Part shown: one piece after another, positions 51,515-61,190 of the stretch | How the letters are laid out: each line of letters opens with the position of its first letter | Numbering within the stretch: position 1 is the first letter of the stretch | Assembly (NCBI GenBank): GCA_027622555.1 | Contig: JAQBYJ010000019.1 | Location: forward strand, 1-64,000 | Length of the DNA stretch: 64,000 nucleotides | Direction of reading: 5' to 3' | DNA from: Verrucomicrobiota bacterium | GTDB taxonomy: Bacteria > Verrucomicrobiota > Verrucomicrobiia > Opitutales > UBA2995 | Notes under the pieces: model-generated | Told to the model about the DNA's origin: nothing | What the model saw: the letters and a program-made list of their open reading frames with translations, nothing else | Database searches by the model: none | Position numbers and translations under genes: made by a program

Positions 51515-53785
51515 CTAATTAAAGTCTTCAGCGCTATAAAGCTGGTCGCCTCGCGAAGCAGTTTCTTTTCTTATGCTCGTAACGGTTCTATCCTTAACAA
51601 GATCTGCGCTATTGCCCCAGGCGTTGCGAATATAGGTGATCACGTTGGCGATCTCCTTATCGGAAATGGTTGGATTTGATCCAAGGCCGGGCATAACAGC
51701 TTGTGGTGTGTAGGTCGTCCCACTCACAACAATGGGACCCTGTAGACCGTGCAGGAGCACTTTGATGAGTCGGTCGCCGTCACCTGTCACCCAGTCCGAG
51801 CCTGCAAGCGGTGGTCCAAGATTCAGTAAACCTTCTCCGTCCATTCCATGACATCCCATGCATACAGCCTTTCCTTCATAGACCAATTTCCCTTGGACGA
51901 AAGCGTCAAGTGCTTTTCCTTTCAAACGGATTTCTTTTACTTCATTTCTTGCCTTCCACAATTTGTCCATCTCGGTGAGAGCTACGGAGAATTGGGTGAT
52001 CGATTCCTTATTCTTTCTCAGGAGAAATGTCTGGAATGCCTCGAAGTGCCTTTCAATTCCTTTGAAAATGACCTCAACCATCAAGTCTTTATCAATTGGA
52101 TTCTCGATGATGCTAATCAGAGCCTGCCAGGCCTCTTCACTACCCAGGCGTGCCAGGCTACGTGCCTTGTAGACTTGATCATTGTCCGGTGTATCAATGC
52201 AGGTGGCAATTATCTGGTTAATTGAATCTTTCTGACATTTGGGAGCCAGTTCGAATGCCGTCATGCGTACGCTTGAGTCGTTTGAGCGAAACGCAGCATT
52301 GATGGCGGTGGCATTGACATGACACAAGCCTTCAAGTGTCCATAGTGCATGGATTTGGCCGAGAGGCTGAGTTTTATCGGTTACTATTTTGGTTATCTCG
52401 TCAGCAAGAGATACCTCACCAGATTCCACGATGAGCCGTTGTGCCGTATCGCGCCAAAAACCATTTGGGTGAGACAGGTAGGGGAGCAATTCAGCTGTAG
52501 ACTTCCCTTCCAGCGCTGGAACTTCGTTTGCGGGATTTGCTTTCCAATGAATGCTGTAGATCCGCCCTGCTAGGTTGTTATGTTTGTCGAGATCCCGGCT
52601 TTCGTACTGCTTCCGCAGGTAGGAGGTGACGTAGGCTTTGTGCTGAATCAATCCGTGGTACATATCCACAATGAGAAGCGTTCCATTTGGTGCTGTGTAG
52701 GCATTAACCGGTCGAAAGCGTTCATCGGTGGAGGTTAAGAATTCCTTTTCTCCATACGGATGCGTTCCGGATTGTTGAAACTGATTCAAGCCCGTTAATT
52801 CAATCGCCTTAACGAGATTAGAGGTAGATTCACCGGCGAATGCGTAGTTGCTAAACTGCTCAGGAAAATTGTCTCCCCGATAAACGGCCACGCCGCTCGC
52901 CCCAGTTGCGTTCACCAGTTTTCCCGCTGCATTCAGGCTACCTTCGCGGTAGGCCCGATTAGTTCCAGGATTAATCCGTGATGAGTAAACCCGATTACTG
53001 CCTACCTGATTGGCTCGCATTCTGTTTAAGAAACCTGGAGTAAACGTATCGCCTATCAGCAGGGTGCTATTTGAGTTATAGAAAAATCGTCCGACATTAT
53101 CTTTGGAGATTCCGAACTGTCCACGGTTTGAGGTTTTTTCCTTTATCCATGTGCCGTCGATTCTGCGGTAGCGGCTCGTTGAATTGGCGTTATAAAACCA
53201 GTTATCGTGACCGTATACCATACCATTGGCCTTGTGCTCCGGATTGCCACCCTTCGCATAGTCCGGATCGATCAATTCGCGTTCCCCCACCGGTTTTAGT
53301 CCGGCACGTTTGATGTAATAAAGCGCATCCCCATCATTAAAAATGACTCCGCCTTGTGAAAAAGATACAAGGCGTGGAAGAACAAGGTTGCTTAGAAAGT
53401 CCGTGGTCTTGTCTATCTGACCGTCACCGTTTGTATCTTCCAATACCCGGATGCGGCCATTCGGCGTATCCTCACCATTGCCGTCGATATCTGGCATATA
53501 GCTACGCATTTCCGCTACCCACATCCGTCCGTTTGGGTCAAAGGCGAGCGCTACGGGATTTTCAATCAGCGGCTCTACAGCCACCGGCTCTATGACAAAC
53601 CCTTCCGCGAGTTCGAATGTCTGCATCGCTTCATGGACTGAAAGAAATGGAGAAGGTGGTATAAGTTCTGCGGGAATGGGATCTATCTGAATATCTCCAT
53701 CCCCATCTTTTTTGTCTCCCAATTGGGCAAAGGCAACTGAGGGGATTATTGATAACGTCAATAGAGTGCTTATGAATTGTTTCAT
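51515..53785 (-). CDS. PVC-type membrane-bound dehydrogenase with C-terminal cytochrome c
   Basis: The protein is about 756 residues from the ATG at 53785 (signal peptide MKQFISTLLTLSIIPSVAFA). Residues about 45-440 are a propeller of the PVC dehydrogenase type (FELAEGFVIEPVAVEPLIEN, VALAFDPNGRMWVAEMRSYM, VLEDTNGDGQIDKTTDF, APNGTLLIVDMYHGLIQHKA). A shorter HEAT-like stretch follows, then a cytochrome c domain with CMGCHGMDGEGLLNLGPPLA near residue 640 and a possible Met ligand in PQAVMPGLG. It should oxidise an unidentified periplasmic substrate and pass electrons to its heme. It has no operon partner. Confidence 0.87.
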   Translation of the reverse strand: MKQFISTLLTLSIIPSVAFAQLGDKKDGDGDIQIDPIPAELIPPSPFLSVHEAMQTFELAEGFVIEPVAVEPLIENPVALAFDPNGRMWVAEMRSYMPDIDGNGEDTPNGRIRVLEDTNGDGQIDKTTDFLSNLVLPRLVSFSQGGVIFNDGDALYYIKRAGLKPVGERELIDPDYAKGGNPEHKANGMVYGHDNWFYNANSTSRYRRIDGTWIKEKTSNRGQFGISKDNVGRFFYNSNSTLLIGDTFTPGFLNRMRANQVGSNRVYSSRINPGTNRAYREGSLNAAGKLVNATGASGVAVYRGDNFPEQFSNYAFAGESTSNLVKAIELTGLNQFQQSGTHPYGEKEFLTSTDERFRPVNAYTAPNGTLLIVDMYHGLIQHKAYVTSYLRKQYESRDLDKHNNLAGRIYSIHWKANPANEVPALEGKSTAELLPYLSHPNGFWRDTAQRLIVESGEVSLADEITKIVTDKTQPLGQIHALWTLEGLCHVNATAINAAFRSNDSSVRMTAFELAPKCQKDSINQIIATCIDTPDNDQVYKARSLARLGSEEAWQALISIIENPIDKDLMVEVIFKGIERHFEAFQTFLLRKNKESITQFSVALTEMDKLWKARNEVKEIRLKGKALDAFVQGKLVYEGKAVCMGCHGMDGEGLLNLGPPLAGSDWVTGDGDRLIKVLLHGLQGPIVVSGTTYTPQAVMPGLGSNPTISDKEIANVITYIRNAWGNSADLVKDRTVTSIRKETASRGDQLYSAEDFN

Positions 53786-54036
53786 GCCTTGGTACAGCAA
53801 ACTATCAGAAAGGGGTTTATTCTGTGAATCCAAATTATTTGGCGACTTGGGATGGGTGATTTAATAGGGAGTTTCAATCTTTAATCGGTAGATGTGTTAG
53901 GATTGGATTTTGTGAAATCTGAGGATGAGTTTGGAAAGATTGTTCCATTTGGAATAGCTCTTTAGAAGTATTTCCTTGTGGGTGACTCATGCTCTTCACT
54001 TGATTGCCGGGACTTTTTTTGCTCGGTTCAAGCACT

Positions 54037-54420
54037 ATGAAGTTTGAGCATTACGCGATTAACGTCGAAGATTCCATCGCGGTCAGCGATTGGTATTGTG
54101 AACACTGCGACCTTCTAGCCGTGGTAGCCCTTGATCATATGCCTTTTACCCGTTTTCTGGCGGACGAAACAGGACATATGTTTTTGGAAGTGTATTCTAA
54201 TCCTGAAGCGCCGATGCCTGATTATTTAAATATGCATCATCTCCAGTATCATATGGCATTCTCCGTCAGGGATGCCGGAGCAGAGAAAGAACGCCTTTTG
54301 GCTGCTGGTTGCAGCTATGTTGAAGAGCGCAATCCGGTAGAAAATGTCCGCCTCATTATGTTGCGCGATCCATTTGGAATGCCCCTTCAGTTGTGTCAAC
54401 GTGCCACTACCGCACTTTGA
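54037..54420 (+). CDS. VOC-family (glyoxalase/dioxygenase-like) protein
   Basis: The protein is about 127 residues from the ATG at 54037; an in-frame codon 33 bases upstream is less likely. It has paired beta-alpha-beta-beta-beta units with metal-site positions: MKFEHYAINVEDSIAVSDWY, MFLEVYSN, HHLQYHMAFSVRDAGAEKER and the terminal LIMLRDPFGMPLQLCQR. Reaction unknown; members include lyases, isomerases and dioxygenases. It lies 138 bases upstream of the Tat-exported isomerase-like gene, in the same direction. Confidence 0.85.
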   Translation: MKFEHYAINVEDSIAVSDWYCEHCDLLAVVALDHMPFTRFLADETGHMFLEVYSNPEAPMPDYLNMHHLQYHMAFSVRDAGAEKERLLAAGCSYVEERNPVENVRLIMLRDPFGMPLQLCQRATTAL

Positions 54421-54558
54421 GGATTTCAAAAGGTAAAAAGAATGGATCCTATCCTTTAAAAGAGATGAAGAATTTTCTGTGCCACACCTAATGTATGAGC
54501 TAGGATACTTGCTCATTTCATAAATAATTTCGAGCAGATCACCACCTTACACCCCACT

Positions 54559-55497
54559 ATGGAACCCAACACTTCTTTCACTAATAAACTATCCCGACGC
54601 GAAGTTCTCACTAACGCAGGTGCATTTTTAACAGGACTCTGTGTGGTACCCTTGGCTCAGGCAATTCAACCTGTGCTTCGTTCGAGCGAGGCACCTTTGA
54701 AATTGAGCCTGGCGGCATACTCCATGCGCAGGTCTTTGCCCGATACGAGGAAAGATCCTAACGCGGTTGGTACAATGGATCTTTTGGGTTTCATCGATTA
54801 CGCCTCGACTCTGGGAATCGATGCAGTCGAGTTGACGGGTTATTTTATGCCGCATCCGCTTACGACCGAGGTGCTGAATGAGATGAAGCGACGAGCTCAT
54901 ATCCATGGGCTGGGAATAAGTGGCGGCGCCATTGGGAACAATTTTACGCATGATCCAGGGAGCGATGAAGGTCGTAGCCAAATGAAGTATACGCGAACCT
55001 GGATCGATCATTATTCAATCTTGGGTGCGCCCGTGATTCGTGTTTTTGGTGGTAAACCTGTCGGAGATGTCAGTGAAGCGAAAGCCGTTGAGAATATCAT
55101 TTCGAATTTGAAAATTGCTTGTGATTACGCTGCCGAAAAAGGCGTGATCCTTGGAATTGAGAACCATGACTTTCTAATCGAAATCGATCGATTGATGCCG
55201 ATTATTGATGCGGTCGATTCTCCCTGGTTTGGAGTAAACTTTGATTCGGGGAATATTGCGCCAACCGACGATCCTTATCGTGAACTCGCTCGCATCGCTC
55301 CATACACCGTGAATGCCCAGATCAAAACCGACATTCCTGTGAATGGGAAAAAAGAACCGTCTGACCTGGGGCGCGTCATTGGCATTTTGCGGAATGCCAA
55401 TTACCGTGGCTACATCACCCTTGAGTACGAGGGTGAGGAAGATCCAATTAAAGCCATTCCCGAATATTTGACCAAACTGCGCCGATTAATTACTTAG
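54559..55497 (+). CDS. Tat-exported sugar phosphate isomerase/epimerase-like protein
   Basis: This 312-residue protein begins with a twin-arginine signal (NKLSRREVLTNAGAFLTGLC). The rest is an AP-endonuclease-2/xylose-isomerase-like TIM barrel: LLGFIDYASTLGIDAVELTG, IHGLGISGGAIGNNF, GAPVIRVFGGKPVGDVSEAK, GVILGIENHDFLIE with a metal-binding glutamate, WFGVNFDSGNIAPTDDPY, and GYITLEYEGEEDP with the last glutamate. The periplasmic location suggests it acts on free sugars or keto-sugars made by the dehydrogenases (inference). The exact reaction is not known for this group. Confidence 0.87.
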   Translation: MEPNTSFTNKLSRREVLTNAGAFLTGLCVVPLAQAIQPVLRSSEAPLKLSLAAYSMRRSLPDTRKDPNAVGTMDLLGFIDYASTLGIDAVELTGYFMPHPLTTEVLNEMKRRAHIHGLGISGGAIGNNFTHDPGSDEGRSQMKYTRTWIDHYSILGAPVIRVFGGKPVGDVSEAKAVENIISNLKIACDYAAEKGVILGIENHDFLIEIDRLMPIIDAVDSPWFGVNFDSGNIAPTDDPYRELARIAPYTVNAQIKTDIPVNGKKEPSDLGRVIGILRNANYRGYITLEYEGEEDPIKAIPEYLTKLRRLIT

Positions 55498-55608
55498 CAC
55501 TTTCCCGAGCGCAGAAAGCTTCGATTTCGCTCGTTTCGCTTGATTCGGTATGCATACATGGAATCATCTTCTTTTAACTATTTTAGTCATCCCGATTAGA
55601 TACCAAGC

Positions 55609-57279
55609 ATGTCCAAAAACTTAAGTGACCTGACAGGCCGCAAAGGCGTCCAAGAGAATCTGTTCACCAAAATAGGTGAATTAGCCGCAAATGGCGGTGG
55701 TACGCCTTCATTGGAAGAACTGAATCGGTTAGCCGATGAATTCCTCATTGGGAAGGCCAATATCTATGGAACTGCGACCTTCTACGACTTCCTTAAACCG
55801 GAAAACCAGGGTAAGAAGGTCTATGTCTGTAACGGATCGGCCTGTTTGTGTGCGGGGACTCAGGATGGGTTAATTTCCGACCTCAAGGGGAAATTTAAAG
55901 AAGAGGAGATCGGCCACATGACTTGTTTGGGACGCTGTCACGAAAATGGTGCGTTTCATTACGATGGCAAGAATTACAGTGCCTTGGATAAGGATGGTTT
56001 TGAATCTGTATTTAAGGGCGAAGGTAAGAATCAGGATGATTATGCTGTCGGGTCTCACGGCCATGCAGTGCTGACCGCTCCCTTTGAAGGCATGGAGGTC
56101 TACGCGGATTTGTTGAAGACGGCACTGGCTAAAGATTCCGCTGAAGTCCTGGAAGAAGTGAAAGCAGCAGGAGTTCGTGGACGGGGTGGAGCTGGATTTC
56201 CCATGGGGGTAAAATGGGAATTCGCCCGCAATGCGAAAAGTGATCTGAAGTTTATTATCTGCAACGCCGATGAAGGTGATCCCGGTGCCTACTCGGATCG
56301 TTACCTCCTGGAGCAGCGGCCTCATGCGGTTCTCTTTGGAATGATTATCGGCGGCTACTGTATGGGAGCAGAGTGGGGCGTTCTTTACATTCGCGCCGAG
56401 TATCCGGAATCCTTTCCGATTATCGAATCCGCCATCGAGGACTTTCGCAGTTCCGGACTGTTAGGTCAGGACATCAATGGAAGTGGATTCAATTTCGATT
56501 TCAAGATTGTGCCGGGGCAAGGCTCTTACATTTGCGGCGAAGAAACGGCGCTGATCAGCAGCATTGAAGGTCAACGTCCTGAAGTGCGGGTGCGTCCGCC
56601 ATTTCCGGCCCAAAAGGGTTTGTTTAATAAGCCGACCATTGTGAACAACGTGGAAACGCTGGCGGTGGTGCCTTATGTCATCAAAAACGGTGGCGCTGCT
56701 TACGCTGCTTTGGGAACCGAGAAGTCCAACGGAACCAAACTGGTGAGCCTGGACAGCTATTTCAATCGACCCGGCATTTATGAGGTAGAGATGGGTACGC
56801 CACTCTCGACGGTTGTAAACGAATTGGGTGGTGGATTCAAAGAGCCGGTCAAAGCGTTACACATTGGTGGCCCCTTGGGCGGGATGGTTCCGGCAAGCAA
56901 GATCGATGAGCTGACGATCGATTTCGAATCCTTTGCATCGGGCGGGTTTTTATTAGGACACGCCTCTGTGGTTTGTATTCCCGAAACGTTTCCTATTATG
57001 ACTTACCTGGTTGAACTGATGGATTTTGCTGCTGTTGAAAGTTGCGGCAAATGTTTCCCCTGTCGTTTGGGAACCAAGCGGGCTCATGAGATGCTCGAGT
57101 CTGCCAATACGAGTAGTTACCGAATCGATACTGAACTGTTTGACGATCTTTTGCACACCTTAACCCAAGGATCGCTCTGTGCCCATGGAGGTGGCATCCC
57201 GCTTCCGGTGCGAAACGCTTTGCAATATTTTGAAGAAGAGTTGGAACCCTATTTTACCAAGGAGGTGAGCCATGTCTAA
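55609..57279 (+). CDS. NAD-dependent formate dehydrogenase, NuoE-NuoF-type fused subunit
   Basis: This 556-residue protein is a natural fusion. Residues 1-140 are NuoE-like with the thioredoxin-type 2Fe-2S cysteines in CNGSACLCAG and MTCLGRCHENGA. Residues 150-556 are NuoF-like: the NADH/FMN site GVRGRGGAGFPMGVKW, ICNADEGDPGAYSDRYLLEQ, GSYICGEETALISSIEGQRP and the 4Fe-4S set SCGKCFPCRLGTKR with a fourth Cys in GSLCAHGGG. It accepts electrons from the catalytic subunit and reduces NAD+. Its stop overlaps the next start by eight bases, indicating translational coupling. Confidence 0.93.
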   Translation: MSKNLSDLTGRKGVQENLFTKIGELAANGGGTPSLEELNRLADEFLIGKANIYGTATFYDFLKPENQGKKVYVCNGSACLCAGTQDGLISDLKGKFKEEEIGHMTCLGRCHENGAFHYDGKNYSALDKDGFESVFKGEGKNQDDYAVGSHGHAVLTAPFEGMEVYADLLKTALAKDSAEVLEEVKAAGVRGRGGAGFPMGVKWEFARNAKSDLKFIICNADEGDPGAYSDRYLLEQRPHAVLFGMIIGGYCMGAEWGVLYIRAEYPESFPIIESAIEDFRSSGLLGQDINGSGFNFDFKIVPGQGSYICGEETALISSIEGQRPEVRVRPPFPAQKGLFNKPTIVNNVETLAVVPYVIKNGGAAYAALGTEKSNGTKLVSLDSYFNRPGIYEVEMGTPLSTVVNELGGGFKEPVKALHIGGPLGGMVPASKIDELTIDFESFASGGFLLGHASVVCIPETFPIMTYLVELMDFAAVESCGKCFPCRLGTKRAHEMLESANTSSYRIDTELFDDLLHTLTQGSLCAHGGGIPLPVRNALQYFEEELEPYFTKEVSHV

Positions 57280-59992
57280 GATAGCCTACATCAACAACAA
57301 ACCTCACGAGATCGTTCCCGGCGAAACCATGATTTCGTTAGCTAGAAGAGCACTCGGTAAGGACTCGATCCCCACTTTGTGCGACGCACCCAATCTGGAG
57401 CCTTTCGGCTCGTGCCGGGTGTGCAGTGTGGATGTTGCGTTGGAAAAGAACGGTCCGACGAAGGTCTTCGCTTCCTGCCATACGCCTGTGGCAGAAGGGC
57501 AGTTCATTTACACCGATTCACCGAACATTCAGCGCTTGCGGAAAAATATCATTGAGCTGGTCCTGACGGATCACCCATTGGATTGTTTAACCTGCGAGGT
57601 AAATGGGAATTGCGAACTTCAGACAGTGGCCGCACGTGTGGGCATAACCGATGTTCGTTATCCGGAAGGTGCCACTCACCTTGATCGGGAGAAGGATCTG
57701 AGTCACCCCTACATGACTTCGGACCTGAGCAAGTGTATTAACTGCTACCGTTGCGTGCGTGCCTGCGACGAAGTTCAAGGAGAGTTTGTGTTGAGCATGG
57801 CCGGTCGCGGATTCGATAGCCGAATTATCAAAGGCATGGATGAGAGTTTTGATGACAGTCCCTGTGTGAGCTGTGGTGCCTGTTCTCAAGCCTGTCCAAC
57901 GGCGGCCATTTCGGATGTGTTCAAATCCAAATCAATCGCCAACACCCAAAAGACCCGCACGGTTTGCAATTACTGTGGGGTGGGTTGTAACCTCGAGGTG
58001 GCTACGGCTGGTGGAGAGATTAAAGGCATTCAGGCGCCTTATGACGCCGAAGTAAATCAAGGACACACCTGTTTGAAGGGTCGCTACGCATTTAAGTTCT
58101 ACGATCATCCGGATCGAATCACTTCTCCAATGATCAAGCGCGATGGCGAATTTGAAAAAGTTTCCTGGGATGAAGTCTATGATCATCTTGCGGCGAAGTT
58201 TAAATACTTCCGCGATGAATTTGGACCGGACTCCATGGCGGGCATTTCTTCTGCTCGTTGCACCAACGAAGAAAATTACCTGATGCAGAAATTCTTCCGG
58301 GTGGTTGTGGGAACCAACAACATCGATGGTTGCGCCCGTGTTTGCCATTCACCGACCGCCTTAGGCATGCAACGCACCTTCGGAACCGGGGCCGCCACCA
58401 ATTCGGTGGAGGATATCAAGTTCACCGAAGCTATCATGGTTATTGGGGCGAACCCAACCGAGGGACATCCGGTAACCGGAGCGAAACTTAAGCAATTCGC
58501 CATGACGGGTAAGACGTCGATTGTGATTGATCCACGACGGACCGAGCTCGCCCGCTATGCCACCTACCATTTGCAGCTTCGGCCAGGTACAAACGTGGCA
58601 GTCTTGAACATGATGTTGTATTACATCGTGAAGGAAGGTTTGGCGGATCAGGACTTCATTGCTGCCCGCACCGAGGGATACGAAGACTTTTGCGAAGAAC
58701 TTCTAAAGCTGGATGTGGCCGCAATGGAAGCCGTCAGTGGGGTGGATCGAGAATTGGTCCGCCAAGCCGCGATTGCCTATGCAACGGCTGAGAGAGCGAT
58801 GAGTTTTCATGGTCTGGGTGTGACCGAACATTCACAGGGAACCTTTACCGTTATGCAGATCGCGGATCTGGCTTTGATTACAGGAAATATTGGTCGACGT
58901 GGCGTTGGCGTAAATCCTTTGCGTGGTCAAAATAATGTTCAGGGCATGGCCGATATGGGAGCCCAACCCTACCAGGGTGCAGGTTACCTCGATGTGTCCG
59001 ATCCGGATGTCATCAAGCATTACGAAGCGTTTTACGGTGTGGATATGCCCACTGAAATCGGGTGGAAAATTCCACAGATGTACGATGCAGCTTTGCAGGG
59101 AAAACTAAAAGCTGTTTGGGTTATCGGTGAGGATATGGTTCAGACCGATCCGAACAGTAATCATGTGAGAAAGGCATTGGGCTCACTTGAGATGTTAGTG
59201 GTTCAGGAGATCTTTATGACCCCGACAGCATTGATGGCTGACGTGGTTTTACCTGGTGCTTCTTTCCTCGAAAAAAGTGGTACCTTCACCAATGGTGAGC
59301 GCCGGATTCAAAGAGTTAATCAAGTGGTTGAGCCAATTGGAGATTCGAAGCCCGATGGGCAAATCATTGTCGAGCTCATGAACCGCATGGGCTACCAGCA
59401 GCCCGATTATGATCCCGCAGTTTTGCTTGAAGAAATTTCTGGCATCGTTCCTTTCTTTGCCGGTGTGAAGTGGGATGAACTGGGTGATAACGGCAAGCAA
59501 TGGCCAGTGGCTGTTGGCGGCCAGGACACGCCGATCCTGCACATTGAATCCTTCAAACGCGGAAAAGGCTTATTTGTGTTTAACGCTTTTAAGGAAACAG
59601 AAGAAGTGGTAGTGAATGCCGAGAAATTTCCTTATATTCTGACCACGAACCGCAACCTGGAGCACTATAACTGTGGTGCTCAGACACGTCGGACTGCGAA
59701 TATTGAACTCGTTTCTGAGGATGTAATCTTTATTCATCCTGAGGATGCTGAGGAACACGGTATCCAGGATGCGGATATGGTTTGTGTGGAATCGGATCGC
59801 GGAAAGGTAGATATCAAAGCCAAAGTGTCGGACGAAATTAAAAAAGGCGTCCTTAGCACCACCTTCCACTTTCCGGAAATCATGGTAAACGATCTGACTT
59901 CCAGCATCTCGGATTCTATCGCGATGTGTCCCGAATACAAAGTGGTCAGCGTTCGAATCCGAAAAGCTCGTAAGGTAGGAACGAGAGCTTAA
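57272..59992 (+). CDS. fdhF: Formate dehydrogenase catalytic (alpha) subunit, Cys-type
   Basis: This 906-residue protein contains, in order: an N-terminal 2Fe-2S domain (CDAPNLEPFGSCRVCSVDVA), a His-Cys cluster (HPLDCLTCEVNGNCELQ), two ferredoxin 4Fe-4S sites (CINCYRCVRACDE, CVSCGACSQACPT), the molybdopterin-domain 4Fe-4S site (CNYCGVGCNLEV and HTCLKGR) and bis-MGD binding regions. The active site is VCHSPTALGMQRTFG, using cysteine rather than selenocysteine. The C-terminal LTTNRNLEHYNCGAQTRR matches the cofactor-binding domain. It oxidises formate to CO2 with Mo or W. With the upstream gene it forms a soluble NAD-linked enzyme. No fdhD-type accessory gene is visible nearby. Confidence 0.95.
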   Translation: MSKIAYINNKPHEIVPGETMISLARRALGKDSIPTLCDAPNLEPFGSCRVCSVDVALEKNGPTKVFASCHTPVAEGQFIYTDSPNIQRLRKNIIELVLTDHPLDCLTCEVNGNCELQTVAARVGITDVRYPEGATHLDREKDLSHPYMTSDLSKCINCYRCVRACDEVQGEFVLSMAGRGFDSRIIKGMDESFDDSPCVSCGACSQACPTAAISDVFKSKSIANTQKTRTVCNYCGVGCNLEVATAGGEIKGIQAPYDAEVNQGHTCLKGRYAFKFYDHPDRITSPMIKRDGEFEKVSWDEVYDHLAAKFKYFRDEFGPDSMAGISSARCTNEENYLMQKFFRVVVGTNNIDGCARVCHSPTALGMQRTFGTGAATNSVEDIKFTEAIMVIGANPTEGHPVTGAKLKQFAMTGKTSIVIDPRRTELARYATYHLQLRPGTNVAVLNMMLYYIVKEGLADQDFIAARTEGYEDFCEELLKLDVAAMEAVSGVDRELVRQAAIAYATAERAMSFHGLGVTEHSQGTFTVMQIADLALITGNIGRRGVGVNPLRGQNNVQGMADMGAQPYQGAGYLDVSDPDVIKHYEAFYGVDMPTEIGWKIPQMYDAALQGKLKAVWVIGEDMVQTDPNSNHVRKALGSLEMLVVQEIFMTPTALMADVVLPGASFLEKSGTFTNGERRIQRVNQVVEPIGDSKPDGQIIVELMNRMGYQQPDYDPAVLLEEISGIVPFFAGVKWDELGDNGKQWPVAVGGQDTPILHIESFKRGKGLFVFNAFKETEEVVVNAEKFPYILTTNRNLEHYNCGAQTRRTANIELVSEDVIFIHPEDAEEHGIQDADMVCVESDRGKVDIKAKVSDEIKKGVLSTTFHFPEIMVNDLTSSISDSIAMCPEYKVVSVRIRKARKVGTRA

Positions 59993-60044
59993 GCCTTTTT
60001 AGATTTTTCGGTCACTTCAGGGATTACGATGTCTAACTGTATTC

Positions 60045-60127
60045 GGTAGGGCCACAGCTTCCAGCTGTGCCGGTTAATCTTCCTGTTATACAAATCGGCA
60101 TTGCGAGGACGCAATTGCCCTGCTACC
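60045..60127. repeat. GTAGGGC-family elements after fdhF
   Basis: A unit GGTAGGGCCACAGCTTCCAG (60045-60073, itself a hairpin CACAGCT/AGCTGTG) is followed by an inverse-oriented unit CGGCATTGCGAGGACGCAAT to GCTACC (60096-60127). The second resembles the arms at 15379 and 17012. The stems of the two units differ, so this is a mixed pair. Confidence 0.65.
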
Positions 60128-60145
60128 TTTTCGCCGTGATCTCGA

Positions 60146-60367
60146 CTATCTGCTCAGCTGTTTGACAGGAAGCGGATTCTTCTTTGCTAGATGCCTTAGG
60201 ATTCCAGCACTTGATGCGGGATTTCCGTTCCGTACGATTGAAACCCGGTTAGCTGAATCAATTTCAAAACCAATTTGATCGCCTCCTCTAATGTTCAACT
60301 TGTTGCGGATCAGCTTTGGGATGGTTACGCGACCTCTTAATGTTACTTTGGTTTTGTAGGAATTCAT
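60146..60367 (-). CDS. Orphan AbrB-family DNA-binding protein
   Basis: The protein is about 73 residues from the ATG at 60367; a longer frame would overlap the nitrilase gene and read arginine-rich nonsense. MNSYKTKVTLRGRVTIPKLI, RNKLNIRGGDQIGFEIDSAN is an AbrB/SpoVT swapped-hairpin domain. The tail AGILRHLAKKNPLPVKQL could be a toxin-binding arm, but no toxin gene is next to it. It begins five bases after the nitrilase stop, so it is the last gene of the PhyH-nitrilase-AbrB run and may regulate it. Confidence 0.8.
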   Translation of the reverse strand: MNSYKTKVTLRGRVTIPKLIRNKLNIRGGDQIGFEIDSANRVSIVRNGNPASSAGILRHLAKKNPLPVKQLSR

Positions 60368-60372
60368 TGAAT

Positions 60373-61185
60373 CTACTTTCCCCAATCGGTTCCGCGTGCT
60401 AGCCTTGGAAGCGGATTTACGTCTATATACAAAATGCATTCGGCGTCTGGTCCGTAAGGGCCTTGAAGTATTTCGGTTCCGTCGGCATCGATGGCCAGCG
60501 AACATCCAACGCACTTTCTGCCTTTCCAGGGACCGTCACTTATCCAGCCCACATTGCTTGCTCCGAAAATTGCGGTGGAAAATTTCTTGGCAACAGGAAT
60601 GTAGCTGGCACGCCACACGCCTCCGTAAGGATCGACATCATTATCATGGTCCGCCGGCCTTGCCCAGGCGCAGGGAGATAAAATGACATCGGCACCCATA
60701 TAACAAAGCGAACGGGCCAGGACCTGGTCATTGGCAAAACCATCGGCACAGATCATCAGCCCAAGCGTGCCAAACTCGGTCTCGACGACATTGAGTCTGT
60801 CTCCTTGATCATAATACGGATGACCAATTTCCAGTTCGTTTAATTTGCGATGCTTCAAGAGAACCTCGCCTTCTTTGTCTATGATTACCGCAGCGTTGTA
60901 TGTTCTCTCGCCTGCCTGTTCGGTGATGCCTGCACATACATAGACCCCATTGTCTTTCGCAGCCTGGCTGAGTGCCCGGCAAGGTCCGCCTTCGGGGATG
61001 GGTTCCGCCAACTTCAAAGCGGAGGGATGCGTCCAACCGAGATCCAGGCATTCGGGTAAGAGGACAACTTCAGCTCCATGCGTGGATGCTTCCTTGATGA
61101 GTTCAATGGCATGGGCAATGTTGGCAGATTTCTCACCACCCTTCACCAGCATTTGGACCATCGCCAATTTAAATGGTTTTGGCAT
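60373..61185 (-). CDS. Carbon-nitrogen hydrolase (nitrilase superfamily)
   Basis: The protein is about 270 residues from the ATG at 61185 (a GTG at 61209 is possible). The catalytic triad is complete: Glu45 in VVLLPECLDL, Lys114 in LKHRKLNELE and Cys146 in LGLMICADGF. Members hydrolyse amides such as N-carbamoyl compounds, omega-amides or beta-ureidopropionate; the substrate here is unknown. It starts five bases after the stop of the PhyH-family gene and is followed five bases later by an AbrB-like gene, a tightly packed operon. Confidence 0.9.
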   Translation of the reverse strand: MPKPFKLAMVQMLVKGGEKSANIAHAIELIKEASTHGAEVVLLPECLDLGWTHPSALKLAEPIPEGGPCRALSQAAKDNGVYVCAGITEQAGERTYNAAVIIDKEGEVLLKHRKLNELEIGHPYYDQGDRLNVVETEFGTLGLMICADGFANDQVLARSLCYMGADVILSPCAWARPADHDNDVDPYGGVWRASYIPVAKKFSTAIFGASNVGWISDGPWKGRKCVGCSLAIDADGTEILQGPYGPDAECILYIDVNPLPRLARGTDWGK

Positions 61186-61190
61186 CGATC

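Noticed and set aside
60368-60514. Longer N-terminus for the AbrB-like gene
   Set aside because: It would overlap the nitrilase 3' end and read an arginine-rich stretch. The ATG at 60367 gives the normal domain size.
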